A stretch of DNA of 64,000 nt. Origin: Streptomyces malaysiense (GTDB lineage Bacteria > Actinomycetota > Actinomycetes > Streptomycetales > Streptomycetaceae). The DNA is taken from NCBI RefSeq assembly GCF_000980885.2, contig NZ_LBDA02000006.1:186001-250000 (forward strand), in the 5' to 3' direction. The notes under the pieces are model-generated. The model saw nothing but the letters and a program-made list of their open reading frames with translations, had not been told where the DNA came from and searched no databases. The number at the start of each line of letters is the position of its first letter. The stretch's first letter is position 1. This document shows positions 18,008-25,497 of this stretch, piece after piece. The position numbers and the translations under genes are program-made.

Positions 18008-19023
18008 TGCTGAGCCTCCAGGGCGCGACCGTGCGCTTCGGCGGGCGGGCCGTGCTGGACGCGGTGGACCTGGAGGTCGCCGAGCACGAGGTGGTGTGTG
18101 TGCTCGGCCCCAGCGGCAGCGGCAAGTCCACCCTGCTGCGGGCGGTCGCCGGGCTCCAGGCTCTCGACGCCGGGCGGGTGTCGCTCGCCGGGCGGGACCA
18201 GGGCGGGGTGCCCGCGCACCGGCGCGGGGTCGGCCTGATGTTCCAGGACCACCAGCTCTTCCCGCAGCGCGACGTCGGCGCCAACGTGGCGTTCGGGCTG
18301 CGGATGCACGGCGTGACCAAGGGCGAACGGGACGACCGGGTGGGCGAGTTGCTGGAACTGGTCGGGCTGCCGGGCGCGGCCCGCCGGGCGGTGGCCGCGC
18401 TGTCCGGCGGCGAGCAGCAGCGCGTCGCCCTCGCCCGTGCGCTAGCCCCCCGGCCCCGGCTGCTGATGCTGGACGAACCCCTCGGCCAGCTCGACCGCTC
18501 CCTGCGCGAACGCCTCGTGGTCGAACTCCGTGAACTCTTCGGCCGGCTGGGCACGACCGTGCTCGCCGTCACCCATGACCAGGGCGAGGCGTTCGCGCTG
18601 GCCGACCGGGTGGTGGTGATGCGGGACGGCCGGATCGCCCAGTCGGGCACGCCACTCGAGGTCTGGCGGCGTCCCGCCGACGCGTTCGTGGCCGGCTTCC
18701 TCGGCTTCGACAACGTGGTCCCGGCGACGGTCGCCGGCACGGTCGCCGACAGTCCCTGGGGCGAACTGCCGGTGCCGCGGGACGCCCCGCAGGGGGCCCG
18801 GACCCTGCTCGTGCGGCCCGCGGGGGTGCGGCTCGTCCCCGCCGGCACCGGGCTGGCCTGCACGGTTTCCGCCCGCACCTTCAAGGGCACCCATGTCGCC
18901 GTCCACCTCCAGCCCCCGGACGGCCCCCGGCTGGAAGCCGCCTGCGCGCTGCGGGAGGCGCCGGAGACCGGGGACGCGGTGGGCGCGGAGTTCGACGCGG
19001 CCGAAATCGTCGTGCTCGACTGA
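18007..19023 (+). CDS. thiQ: Thiamine ABC transporter ATP-binding protein
   Basis: 338 residues. Walker A is Gly-Pro-Ser-Gly-Ser-Gly-Lys-Ser-Thr near residue 36, the Q-loop Met-Phe-Gln-Asp-His, the signature Leu-Ser-Gly-Gly-Glu-Gln-Gln-Arg, Walker B Leu-Leu-Met-Leu-Asp-Glu-Pro, and the H-loop Val-Thr-His-Asp. About 100 extra residues at the C-terminus form a TOBE-like domain. It energises uptake through the permease just upstream. The one-base overlap of stop and ATG places it in the riboswitch-controlled operon. Confidence 0.92.
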   Translation: MLSLQGATVRFGGRAVLDAVDLEVAEHEVVCVLGPSGSGKSTLLRAVAGLQALDAGRVSLAGRDQGGVPAHRRGVGLMFQDHQLFPQRDVGANVAFGLRMHGVTKGERDDRVGELLELVGLPGAARRAVAALSGGEQQRVALARALAPRPRLLMLDEPLGQLDRSLRERLVVELRELFGRLGTTVLAVTHDQGEAFALADRVVVMRDGRIAQSGTPLEVWRRPADAFVAGFLGFDNVVPATVAGTVADSPWGELPVPRDAPQGARTLLVRPAGVRLVPAGTGLACTVSARTFKGTHVAVHLQPPDGPRLEAACALREAPETGDAVGAEFDAAEIVVLD

Positions 19024-19035
19024 TCGTCCGCCGCC

Positions 19036-19041
19036 TAGGGT
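19036..19041 (+). promoter_or_regulatory. -10 box of a probable leaderless transcript
   Basis: TAGGGT ends 6 bp before the ATG at 19048, so transcription would begin at the start codon itself. No ribosome site is seen. The -35 region, inside the end of the ATPase gene, is weak. Confidence 0.45.
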
Positions 19042-19047
19042 GGGCCC

Positions 19048-19845
19048 ATGAGCTACCTCGCGCATGAGCGTTACTGTGACGAAATCGCCCTGCAAGTAGG
19101 GCAGTTGAGAGAGCTGATCACCGCCGGCGCGGATCTGTCGGCCACCGTGCCGACCTGCCCGGAGTGGTCGCTGGAACGGCTCGTACGGCACATGGGCGGC
19201 GCCCTGCGCTGGTCCGGCACGCTGGTGCGGGAACGGGCCCGGGAAATGCTCCCGCGGGACCGGGTCCCGCTCGGCGGCGGCCCCGAGGAGCAGGGCGACC
19301 CGGCCGCGCTGGACGCCTGGCTGGCCCAGAGCGGCGAGCTGGTCGTCGGGGCGCTGCGCGAGGCGGGACCCGAGACCGCGGTGTGGAGCTGGACCGGCAT
19401 GGCCACCAGCGGGTTCTGGGCGCGCCGGATGGCCCACGAGATCACCGTCCACCGCGCCGACGCGGCGCTCACCGTCGGGGCGCCGTACGACGTCGCGCCC
19501 GACATCGCCGCCGACGCGCTGGACGAGTGGCTGGAACTGGTGGAGTGGGTGCAGCGCACCGGCGTCCGCGAGTGGGCCGCGGATCTGTACGGGTCCCCCC
19601 GCAGCATCCATCTGCACGCCACCGACGCCGAGCCGGCGCTGAACGCCGAGTGGCTGGTGGAGATGGACGAGAAGGGCGTCAGCTGGCGGCGCGGCCACGA
19701 GAAGGCGACGGTCGCCCTGCGCGGGCCGCTCACCTCGGTCCTGCTCGCCTTCTACCGCCGGCTCCCGCTGGACACCCCGGGCCTCGACGTCGTGGGCGAC
19801 CGCGAGGTGCTGGAGTTCTGGCTGGAGAACTCGAACTTCGGCTGA
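19048..19845 (+). CDS. Maleylpyruvate isomerase-family (MDMPI) protein
   Basis: 265 residues. The N-terminal part has the mycothiol-dependent maleylpyruvate isomerase/DinB-like pattern: Ala-Asp-Leu-Ser-Ala-Thr-Val-Pro-Thr-Cys-Pro-Glu-Trp-Ser, then Leu-Val-Arg-His-Met-Gly. A metal-site-like Met-Ala-His-Glu-Ile-Thr-Val-His-Arg-Ala-Asp-Ala follows. Such proteins are four-helix bundles that bind zinc and may use mycothiol as cofactor. The actual reaction is unknown, and most streptomycetes have many paralogues. A -10 box 6 bp before the ATG suggests a leaderless mRNA separate from the thiamine operon. It converges on the LOG-family gene. Confidence 0.85.
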   Translation: MSYLAHERYCDEIALQVGQLRELITAGADLSATVPTCPEWSLERLVRHMGGALRWSGTLVRERAREMLPRDRVPLGGGPEEQGDPAALDAWLAQSGELVVGALREAGPETAVWSWTGMATSGFWARRMAHEITVHRADAALTVGAPYDVAPDIAADALDEWLELVEWVQRTGVREWAADLYGSPRSIHLHATDAEPALNAEWLVEMDEKGVSWRRGHEKATVALRGPLTSVLLAFYRRLPLDTPGLDVVGDREVLEFWLENSNFG

Positions 19846-19933
19846 TCACGCCGGGGGTGCTTCGGCGGTGCCGGGTGCGGGCCCTGACGCGATCAGCCGC
19901 GTGCCCGCCGCATCCGGTGGCCGGGAAGTGCCC

Positions 19934-21082
19934 CTACGGTGATCCCTGAGGCGCCCCGTCCCCGGATCGGGCGAGTGCCTCCGGGACATCCTCGATCCGG
20001 TCCACCAGGGTGATCCGGGACTCCATGTCCCGCCCGCGCGCCAGCGATCGCAGCAACGGCCACGCCGGCAGCTCCTGTGTCCAGTGCTCCCGGTCCACGA
20101 GCACCATCGGCCGCGGCGCGCCGTACGACTCGTAGTAGTTGGGCGTCGCGTTGTCGAAGATCTCCTGTACGGTCCCGGCGGCGCCCGGCAGGAACACCAC
20201 TCCGGCGGTGGAGCGGGCCAGCAGGCCGTCCTCGCGGGGGGCGTTGGCGAAGTACTTGGCGATGTGCGAGGCGAAGGCGTTCGGTGGCTCGTGGCCGTAG
20301 AACCAGGTCGGGATGCCGATCGAGGTGCCCCCCTCGGGCCAGCGGGCGCGCACCTCGAAGGCGGCCCGCGCCCACTCCGTGACGGACGGCCGGAAGGAGG
20401 GCGTCTTGGCGAGCGGCACCAGCGCCTCCTCCAGCACCGCGTCCGCGAACGGGGCGGTGTACGCACCGAGGTTCGCCGCCTCCATCGCGCCGGGGCCGCC
20501 TCCGGTGGCGACCGTGAATCCGGCGCGCGCGAGCGAGCGGCCGAGCCGTGCGGCACCGGCGTACCCGACCGTGCCCCGGGCCATCGCGTGACCGCCCATG
20601 ATCCCGACCACCCGGCATCCGCCGAGGACTTCGTCCAGCGCGTCGGAGACGGCGTCGTCGTGGATCGCGCGCAGCATCGAGGCGAACACGTCGCCGTCGG
20701 CCGTCGTCCGCCTGGACCAGCCGTAGGCCCGCGCGTCCGGCGTCGCCTCGTACCCCTGCTCCAGCGACGCGAACAGCTCGTCCGGCGTGTACGGGTGGGC
20801 CCGGTACGGGTCGAAGGGCAGGCCCGGGACCGGCGGGAACACCAGGGCGCCGGACGCGCGCACCCGGGCGGCGGCCTCGGGAGCCATCGGACAGCCCAGG
20901 AAGACGGCGTCCGTGGTGTCGAGCCGGAGCAGGGCGTCGGTACGGCCCGTCAGGTCCACCGCCTGGACGCGGTAGCCGGCGAGCGAGCCGTGCTCGGCGA
21001 CGGCCCGGTCGAACTCGGCGAGCGACTCGATCTCCTGGGCGCGGCCGGCGCGTCGCCGCGGCTGGGCGGGTGGGGGAGGCAT
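19934..21082 (-). CDS. LOG-family (TIGR00730-like) Rossmann protein
   Basis: 382 residues. The C-terminal half has the LOG fold: Val-Gly-Ile-Met-Gly-Gly-His-Ala, then Ala-Thr-Gly-Gly-Gly-Pro-Gly-Ala-Met-Glu-Ala-Ala-Asn. The second hallmark, Pro-Gly-Gly-x-Gly-Thr-x-x-Glu, appears as Pro-Gly-Ala-Ala-Gly-Thr-Val-Gln-Glu. LOG proteins release cytokinin bases from their ribotides, or act as general nucleotide 5'-monophosphate phosphoribohydrolases. An N-terminal region of about 150 residues precedes this domain; it is longer than in classical LOG enzymes and matches a larger actinobacterial subgroup. Substrate unknown. It converges on the MDMPI gene. Confidence 0.82.
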   Translation of the reverse strand: MPPPPAQPRRRAGRAQEIESLAEFDRAVAEHGSLAGYRVQAVDLTGRTDALLRLDTTDAVFLGCPMAPEAAARVRASGALVFPPVPGLPFDPYRAHPYTPDELFASLEQGYEATPDARAYGWSRRTTADGDVFASMLRAIHDDAVSDALDEVLGGCRVVGIMGGHAMARGTVGYAGAARLGRSLARAGFTVATGGGPGAMEAANLGAYTAPFADAVLEEALVPLAKTPSFRPSVTEWARAAFEVRARWPEGGTSIGIPTWFYGHEPPNAFASHIAKYFANAPREDGLLARSTAGVVFLPGAAGTVQEIFDNATPNYYESYGAPRPMVLVDREHWTQELPAWPLLRSLARGRDMESRITLVDRIEDVPEALARSGDGAPQGSP

Positions 21083-21180
21083 CCGCCCATGCTAGGGACC
21101 GGTACCGCCCCCGCCGCGGCCGGGTCCGGCGACGTCCCGGACGGCCCCTTGGCGAGTCGGCGAGTCGGCGGGGCAGCGGG

Positions 21181-22494
21181 TCAGCGGGTAAGCGGGAAGG
21201 CGGCCAGGGCGGCGATCGCCAGGGTGAGCGGCGCGAAGAAGGCCAGCAGGGCGAACGCGCGCAGGGCCGCGGCGCCGCGCAGGACGGTCACGGGGGCGCC
21301 GAGGCGCAGCAGGGCGGCGGTGGTCTCGGTACGGCACTGGCGGGTTTCGACGGCCGCGGTCAGCAGAGTGGCGAAGGCGCAGCCGGCGACGACCAGCGCG
21401 CCGAGGGCGCTGAGCGGGCCGAAGGGGCGGGCGGGGGCGTCGTACAGGGTGGTCATCGCGTACCCGGCGGCGGTGACCGCGCACAGGATGCCCAGGGGGC
21501 GGCCGATCCTGGTGGCCTCGGCCATCAGGCCCCGGCCCGCGAGGAGGCGGAGGGCGCCGGGGCGGGCGCACTGCAGGAGGCGGCCGCAGAGGTGGGTGAG
21601 GCCGGGGGTGGCGAGGATCAGGCCGACGGCGGTGAGCAGCCAGCCGAGGAGGAAGAGGCCGGCGCCGCTGGGGACGGCGGTGAAGGTGAAGGCGGGGGTG
21701 GGAGGCGTGCGTCCCGCGTACGCCTGGGCGGTGAGGCCGGTGGCGACGAGGGCCACCGCCCAGGGGAGGCCGGCGGGGGCGCCGCCGTCGGTCTCGTCGG
21801 TGCCCGGCGCCGGCGCGGGCCGGGCGCCGGTCGCGCCGGCCCGCGCCCGCGGGGTGTCCTCCCCGGCGGGCGCACCCTCCGCGCCCCCCGCTTCCGCCTC
21901 GCCGGTACGGCCTTCCACGGCCGGACCGCCGGCCTGCCGGACGAACGGCAGGTACCTGCGCTGCGGCCGCGCCACCGGCTGTGGATCCCTCGGCCGCAGT
22001 GCCAGCGCCACCGCTCCCGTCGCCACCCCCGGCACCACCGCCAGTAGGGTCAGGGTCGCCGCGAGGGGCAGGGACTTGCCGGCGGCCAGGAAGGACGCGG
22101 CCGCGCCGTCGAAGGGCATTTTGGTCAGGTCGCCGCGCAGATACAGGAAGAGGGAGAGGGCGACGAGCGAGCCCAGGAGCGTGGAAAGGGCCGTGACCAG
22201 GGCGGAGATGACCATCAGCCGGGCCGGGCCGAGGCCGATGGCGGAGAGGCCGGGGCGCGGGCGGGTGCCGGGGTCGGTGCGGGCCACGGCGAGGGCGAGG
22301 TACACCGTCGCGGCGGCCGGCACCCCGCACCAGGCCAGCCGCAGCGCGCCCGAGCCCGCGGCCTCGGGGTGGTTCAGTGCGTAGCCGAGGCAGGACAGCA
22401 GCAGGAAGCCGGTGCCCGCCGAGGCCGCTGCCACCAGCAGGCGGCGCAGCTGGACGGCGGGGCGGGCCGCGCGGGTCAGACGGAGATCGAGCAC
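21181..22494 (-). CDS. ABC transporter permease (FtsX/MacB-like)
   Basis: 437 residues with about eight hydrophobic segments, including Val-Gly-Leu-Ile-Leu-Ala-Thr-Pro-Gly-Leu and, near the end, Ala-Leu-Leu-Ala-Phe-Phe-Ala-Pro-Leu-Thr-Leu-Ala. A Pro/Ala/Glu-rich hydrophilic segment of about 70 residues splits the membrane domain in the middle. It resembles actinobacterial FtsX-like permeases without a large extracellular domain. GTG 22494 overlaps the end of the ATPase gene by 19 bp, so the two are coupled. The substrate is not predictable. Confidence 0.78.
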   Translation of the reverse strand: MLDLRLTRAARPAVQLRRLLVAAASAGTGFLLLSCLGYALNHPEAAGSGALRLAWCGVPAAATVYLALAVARTDPGTRPRPGLSAIGLGPARLMVISALVTALSTLLGSLVALSLFLYLRGDLTKMPFDGAAASFLAAGKSLPLAATLTLLAVVPGVATGAVALALRPRDPQPVARPQRRYLPFVRQAGGPAVEGRTGEAEAGGAEGAPAGEDTPRARAGATGARPAPAPGTDETDGGAPAGLPWAVALVATGLTAQAYAGRTPPTPAFTFTAVPSGAGLFLLGWLLTAVGLILATPGLTHLCGRLLQCARPGALRLLAGRGLMAEATRIGRPLGILCAVTAAGYAMTTLYDAPARPFGPLSALGALVVAGCAFATLLTAAVETRQCRTETTAALLRLGAPVTVLRGAAALRAFALLAFFAPLTLAIAALAAFPLTR

Positions 22495-23216
22495 GCGGCC
22501 CGGCCTTCCGCGTCGGGGACCTCCGGCAGGTGTACGGTCCGCACCGGCCTGCCGTCCAGCAGGTTCACCGTGCGGTCGGCGAGGGCGGCGGTCTCCGGGT
22601 CGTTGGTGGCGAGCAGCACGGTGATGCCGTGCGAGCGGGCGGCGCTGGTGAGGGTGCGCAGCACATGGCCGCGGTCCGCGCGGTGCAGCGGCGCCGTCGG
22701 CTCGTCGGCGAAGAGCACGGTGGGCGCCGGGGCCAGCGCGCGGGCGATCGAGACGCGCTGGCGTTCGGACTGGATCAGCCGGTGCGGGAGCTTGCGGGCC
22801 GCCTCTCCGACGTCCAGGCGCTCCAGCCATTCCAGTGCGGTGGTCTTGGCCCGGCGGCGGCTGGTGCCGCGCAGCATGAGCGGCAGCGCGGCGTTCTCCC
22901 AGGCGTTCAGCTCGGGCACCAGGGCCGGTTCGGGGCCGATCCAGCAGAAGCGGTCGCGGCGCAGCCGTTCGCGGTTCGCCGGGCCGAGGGTGTGCAGGGG
23001 TGTGCTGTTGAACCAGATCTCGCCCTCGGCCACCGGCTCCAGTCCGGACAGACAGCGCAGCAGGGTCGTCTTGCCGCTGCCCCGGGGGCCGCTGACGGCG
23101 AGGATCTCGCCCTCCCGTACGGCGAGCGTGACCCCGGAGAGCCCGGGGGAGCCGTCGGGGTGTGTGAAGTGCAGGGACCGTGCCCAGAGCACGTCGTTGT
23201 CCGGCGGAGCCTCCAT
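22476..23216 (-). CDS. ABC transporter ATPase with degenerate motifs
   Basis: 246 residues from ATG 23216, which has GAGGTG 8 bp upstream (an earlier start at 23264 is possible). Walker A is intact (Gly-Pro-Arg-Gly-Ser-Gly-Lys-Thr-Thr), as is Walker B (Val-Leu-Phe-Ala-Asp-Glu-Pro-Thr). Other key sites deviate. The Q-loop region reads Phe-Cys-Trp-Ile-Gly-Pro-Glu and lacks Gln. The signature Leu-Ser-Gly-Gly-Gln reads Leu-Ile-Gln-Ser-Glu. The D-loop Leu-Asp is Leu-His. The switch His in Thr-His-Asp is Asn (Ala-Thr-Asn-Asp-Pro). The protein resembles LolD/MacB ATPases otherwise. It may bind ATP but hydrolyse it poorly, or act in a regulatory way with the adjacent permease. Confidence 0.82.
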   Translation of the reverse strand: MEAPPDNDVLWARSLHFTHPDGSPGLSGVTLAVREGEILAVSGPRGSGKTTLLRCLSGLEPVAEGEIWFNSTPLHTLGPANRERLRRDRFCWIGPEPALVPELNAWENAALPLMLRGTSRRRAKTTALEWLERLDVGEAARKLPHRLIQSERQRVSIARALAPAPTVLFADEPTAPLHRADRGHVLRTLTSAARSHGITVLLATNDPETAALADRTVNLLDGRPVRTVHLPEVPDAEGRAACSISV

Positions 23217-23406
23217 GGGCGTACACCTCGGTTCTGATCCGTTTTCCCGTGCCCGTTCCTCCATACGAGGGAACGAAGGCAGGGCCGATCGGTCACTGGC
23301 ACGCTAGGCAGCCGCCGCACGGTGGCCGGACAGCACACGGCCCCGGGCCCCCGTTCTCACTCGAACGGGCGGCTCCGGGGCCGGTCGCGGTCACACCGTC
23401 AGCTGA

Positions 23407-24789
23407 TTACAGCTTGGTCCACGCCTCCGTGAGGGTGGCCCGCAGGATCTGCTCGATCTCGTCGAACGTCTCCTGGTTGGAGATCAGTGGCGGGGCGAGC
23501 TGGATGACCGGGTCGCCACGGTCGTCGGCGCGGCAGTAGAGGCCGTTCTCGAACAGCGCCTTGGAGAGGAAGCCGTACAGGACGCGCTCGGTCTCCTCGT
23601 CGCTGAAGGACTCCTTGGTGGCCTTGTCCTTCACCAGCTCGATGCCGTAGAAGAAGCCGTTGCCGCGGACGTCGCCGACGATCGGCAGGTCGTGCAGCTT
23701 CTGCAGGGTCTGGAGGAAGCTGCCCTCGTTGTCCAGCACGTGCTGGTTGAGGTTCTCGCGCTCGAACAGGTCGAGGTTGGCGAGACCCACGGCCGCGGAG
23801 ACCGGGTGGCCGCCGAAGGTGTAGCCGTGCAGGAAGGTGTTGTCACCCTGGTAGAACGGCTCCGCCAGGCGGTCGGAGACGATGCAGGCGCCGATCGGGG
23901 AGTAGCCCGAGGTCATGCCCTTGGCACAGGTGATCATGTCCGGGACGTAGCCGAACTTGTCGCACGCGAACATCGTGCCCAGGCGGCCGAAGGCGCAGAT
24001 GACCTCGTCCGAGACGAGCAGCACGTCGTACTTGTCGCAGATCTCGCGCACGCGCTGGAAGTAGCCGGGCGGCGGCGGGAAGCAGCCGCCGGCGTTCTGC
24101 ACCGGCTCCAGGAAGACCGCGGCGACGGTGTCCGGGCCCTCGAAGAGGATCTGCTGCTCGATCTGGTCGGCGGCCCAGCGGCCGAAGGCCTCCGGGTCGT
24201 CACCGAAGATCGGCGCGCGGTAGATGTTGGTGTTCGGCACCTTGTGCGCGCCCGGCACCAGCGGCTCGAAGGGGGCCTTCAGGCCCGGCAGGCCGGTGAT
24301 GGACAGGGCGCCCTGCGGGGTGCCGTGGTAGGCGACCGCGCGGGAGATGACCTTGTACTTGGTGGGCTTGCCGGTCAGCTTGAAGTACTGCTTGGCCAGC
24401 TTCCAGGCGGTCTCGACCGCCTCGCCGCCGCCGGTGGTGAAGAAGACCTTGTTCAGGTCGCCGGGTGCGTAGTCGGCGAGGCGCTCGGCGAGCTCGACGG
24501 CCTTCGGGTGGGCGTAGGACCACACCGGGAAGAAGGCCAGCTCCTGGGCCTGCTTGAACGCGGTCTCGGCGAGTTCCGTGCGGCCGTGCCCGGCCTGGAC
24601 CACGAACAGGCCCGCGAGACCGTCGAGGTAGCGCTTGCCCTTGTCGTCGTAGACGTAGGTGCCCTCGCCCCGGACGATCGTCGGGACGGGGGAGTTCTCG
24701 TACGAGGACATGCGGGTGAAGTGCATCCACAGGTGGTCGTACGCGGTGCGGCTGAGGTCCTTCTGGGTCACGGTTATCGGGTTCCCCAC
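23407..24789 (-). CDS. Class III aminotransferase (putrescine/omega-amino acid type)
   Basis: 460 residues. This is a PLP-dependent fold-type I class III enzyme. The PLP Lys is in Cys-Ala-Lys-Gly-Met-Thr-Ser-Gly-Tyr. The cofactor aspartate motif is Leu-Val-Ser-Asp-Glu-Val-Ile, and Phe-Phe-Thr-Thr-Gly-Gly-Gly-Glu-Ala-Val-Glu-Thr is the phosphate loop. It groups by sequence with pyruvate-dependent omega-aminotransferases acting on putrescine, beta-alanine or similar amines. GTG 24789 overlaps the end of the Lrp/AsnC gene by 16 bp. Context (Lrp regulator, aminobutyraldehyde dehydrogenase, polyamine-binding protein) suggests it converts putrescine to 4-aminobutanal. The substrate is an inference. 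Confidence 0.9.
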   Translation of the reverse strand: MGNPITVTQKDLSRTAYDHLWMHFTRMSSYENSPVPTIVRGEGTYVYDDKGKRYLDGLAGLFVVQAGHGRTELAETAFKQAQELAFFPVWSYAHPKAVELAERLADYAPGDLNKVFFTTGGGEAVETAWKLAKQYFKLTGKPTKYKVISRAVAYHGTPQGALSITGLPGLKAPFEPLVPGAHKVPNTNIYRAPIFGDDPEAFGRWAADQIEQQILFEGPDTVAAVFLEPVQNAGGCFPPPPGYFQRVREICDKYDVLLVSDEVICAFGRLGTMFACDKFGYVPDMITCAKGMTSGYSPIGACIVSDRLAEPFYQGDNTFLHGYTFGGHPVSAAVGLANLDLFERENLNQHVLDNEGSFLQTLQKLHDLPIVGDVRGNGFFYGIELVKDKATKESFSDEETERVLYGFLSKALFENGLYCRADDRGDPVIQLAPPLISNQETFDEIEQILRATLTEAWTKL

Positions 24790-25292
24790 ATGTAGGTCTG
24801 CTTCTTCAGCTTCATGTACACGAAGCTTTCGGTGGAGCGCACGCCGGGCAGTGCCCGGATGCGTTTGTTGATGACGTCCAGCAGGTGGTCGTCGTCCTCG
24901 CACACGATCTCGGCGAGGATGTCGAACGAGCCCGCGGTCATCACCACGTACTCGACTTCCGACATGTCAGTCAGCACGTCGGCGATCGACTCGACATCGC
25001 CCTCGACGTGGATGCCCACCATCGCCTGCCGGCGGAAGCCCACGGTGAGCGGGTCCGTGACGGCGACGATCTGCATCACGCCCTGGTCCAGCAGCTTCTG
25101 GACGCGCTGGCGCACGGCCGCCTCCGACAGGCCGACGGCCTTGCCGATCGCGGCGTACGGCCGGCGGCCGTCCTCCTGGAGCTGCTGAATGATGGCGAGG
25201 GAGACGGCATCCAGCTGCGGGGTGCCGTTCCTGGACTCGCGGGACGAGTCCCTCTGGTCTGCGCTTCGACTGGCCACGCGCTCACTCTGCAC
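24774..25292 (-). CDS. Lrp/AsnC family transcriptional regulator
   Basis: 172 residues. The N-terminal helix-turn-helix is at about 30-75 (Ala-Ile-Ile-Gln-Gln-Leu-Gln-Glu-Asp-Gly-Arg-Arg-Pro-Tyr, then Val-Gly-Leu-Ser-Glu-Ala-Ala-Val-Arg-Gln-Arg). A C-terminal RAM/ligand domain follows (Val-Val-Met-Thr-Ala-Gly-Ser-Phe-Asp-Ile-Leu-Ala-Glu). It is divergent from the aldehyde dehydrogenase gene and overlaps the aminotransferase gene, a standard arrangement for a local regulator of amine catabolism. From memory, the protein at this position in S. coelicolor has been reported as a regulator of polyamine utilisation genes (EpuRI); this was not checked. GTG 25292 is the only start that keeps the full first helix. 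Confidence 0.9.
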   Translation of the reverse strand: MQSERVASRSADQRDSSRESRNGTPQLDAVSLAIIQQLQEDGRRPYAAIGKAVGLSEAAVRQRVQKLLDQGVMQIVAVTDPLTVGFRRQAMVGIHVEGDVESIADVLTDMSEVEYVVMTAGSFDILAEIVCEDDDHLLDVINKRIRALPGVRSTESFVYMKLKKQTYMWGTR

Positions 25293-25305
25293 GAGGTCTC
25301 GTCAG

Positions 25306-25367
25306 TTTCGCAAGCCCCGATCGATGAAATTCGTTGTCTGAGGGATCTGGGGTTGCGGATTTCGCAG
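25306..25367. promoter_or_regulatory. Candidate Lrp/AsnC operator in the divergent gap
   Basis: TTTCGCAA (25306-25313) and TTTCGCAG (25360-25367) are near-identical direct boxes 54 bp apart, about five helical turns. The second is part of a dyad, TGCG-GATTT-CGCA (25354-25366), with 4-bp arms and a 5-bp AT-rich centre, the general shape of Lrp-type sites. It lies between the regulator gene and the aldehyde dehydrogenase promoter. Confidence 0.4.
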
Positions 25368-25387
25368 ATGTGGCGGCACCGGGGGTG

Positions 25388-25415
25388 TTGAAAACGTGGG
25401 GGTGCCGACTAGGGT
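25388..25415 (+). promoter_or_regulatory. Promoter of the first aldehyde dehydrogenase gene
   Basis: TTGAAA (25388-25393) and TAGGGT (25410-25415) are spaced by 16 bp. This predicts a leader of about 75 nt before GTG 25498 and places the promoter 20 bp downstream of the candidate Lrp boxes. Confidence 0.55.
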
Positions 25416-25497
25416 GGGGTGTCTCAGTGATCGGACAGCCGCACGGGCCGTCCGGACTGGACCGCTCGAACCCTCGAACCAGATCAGGAGGCCGGCA

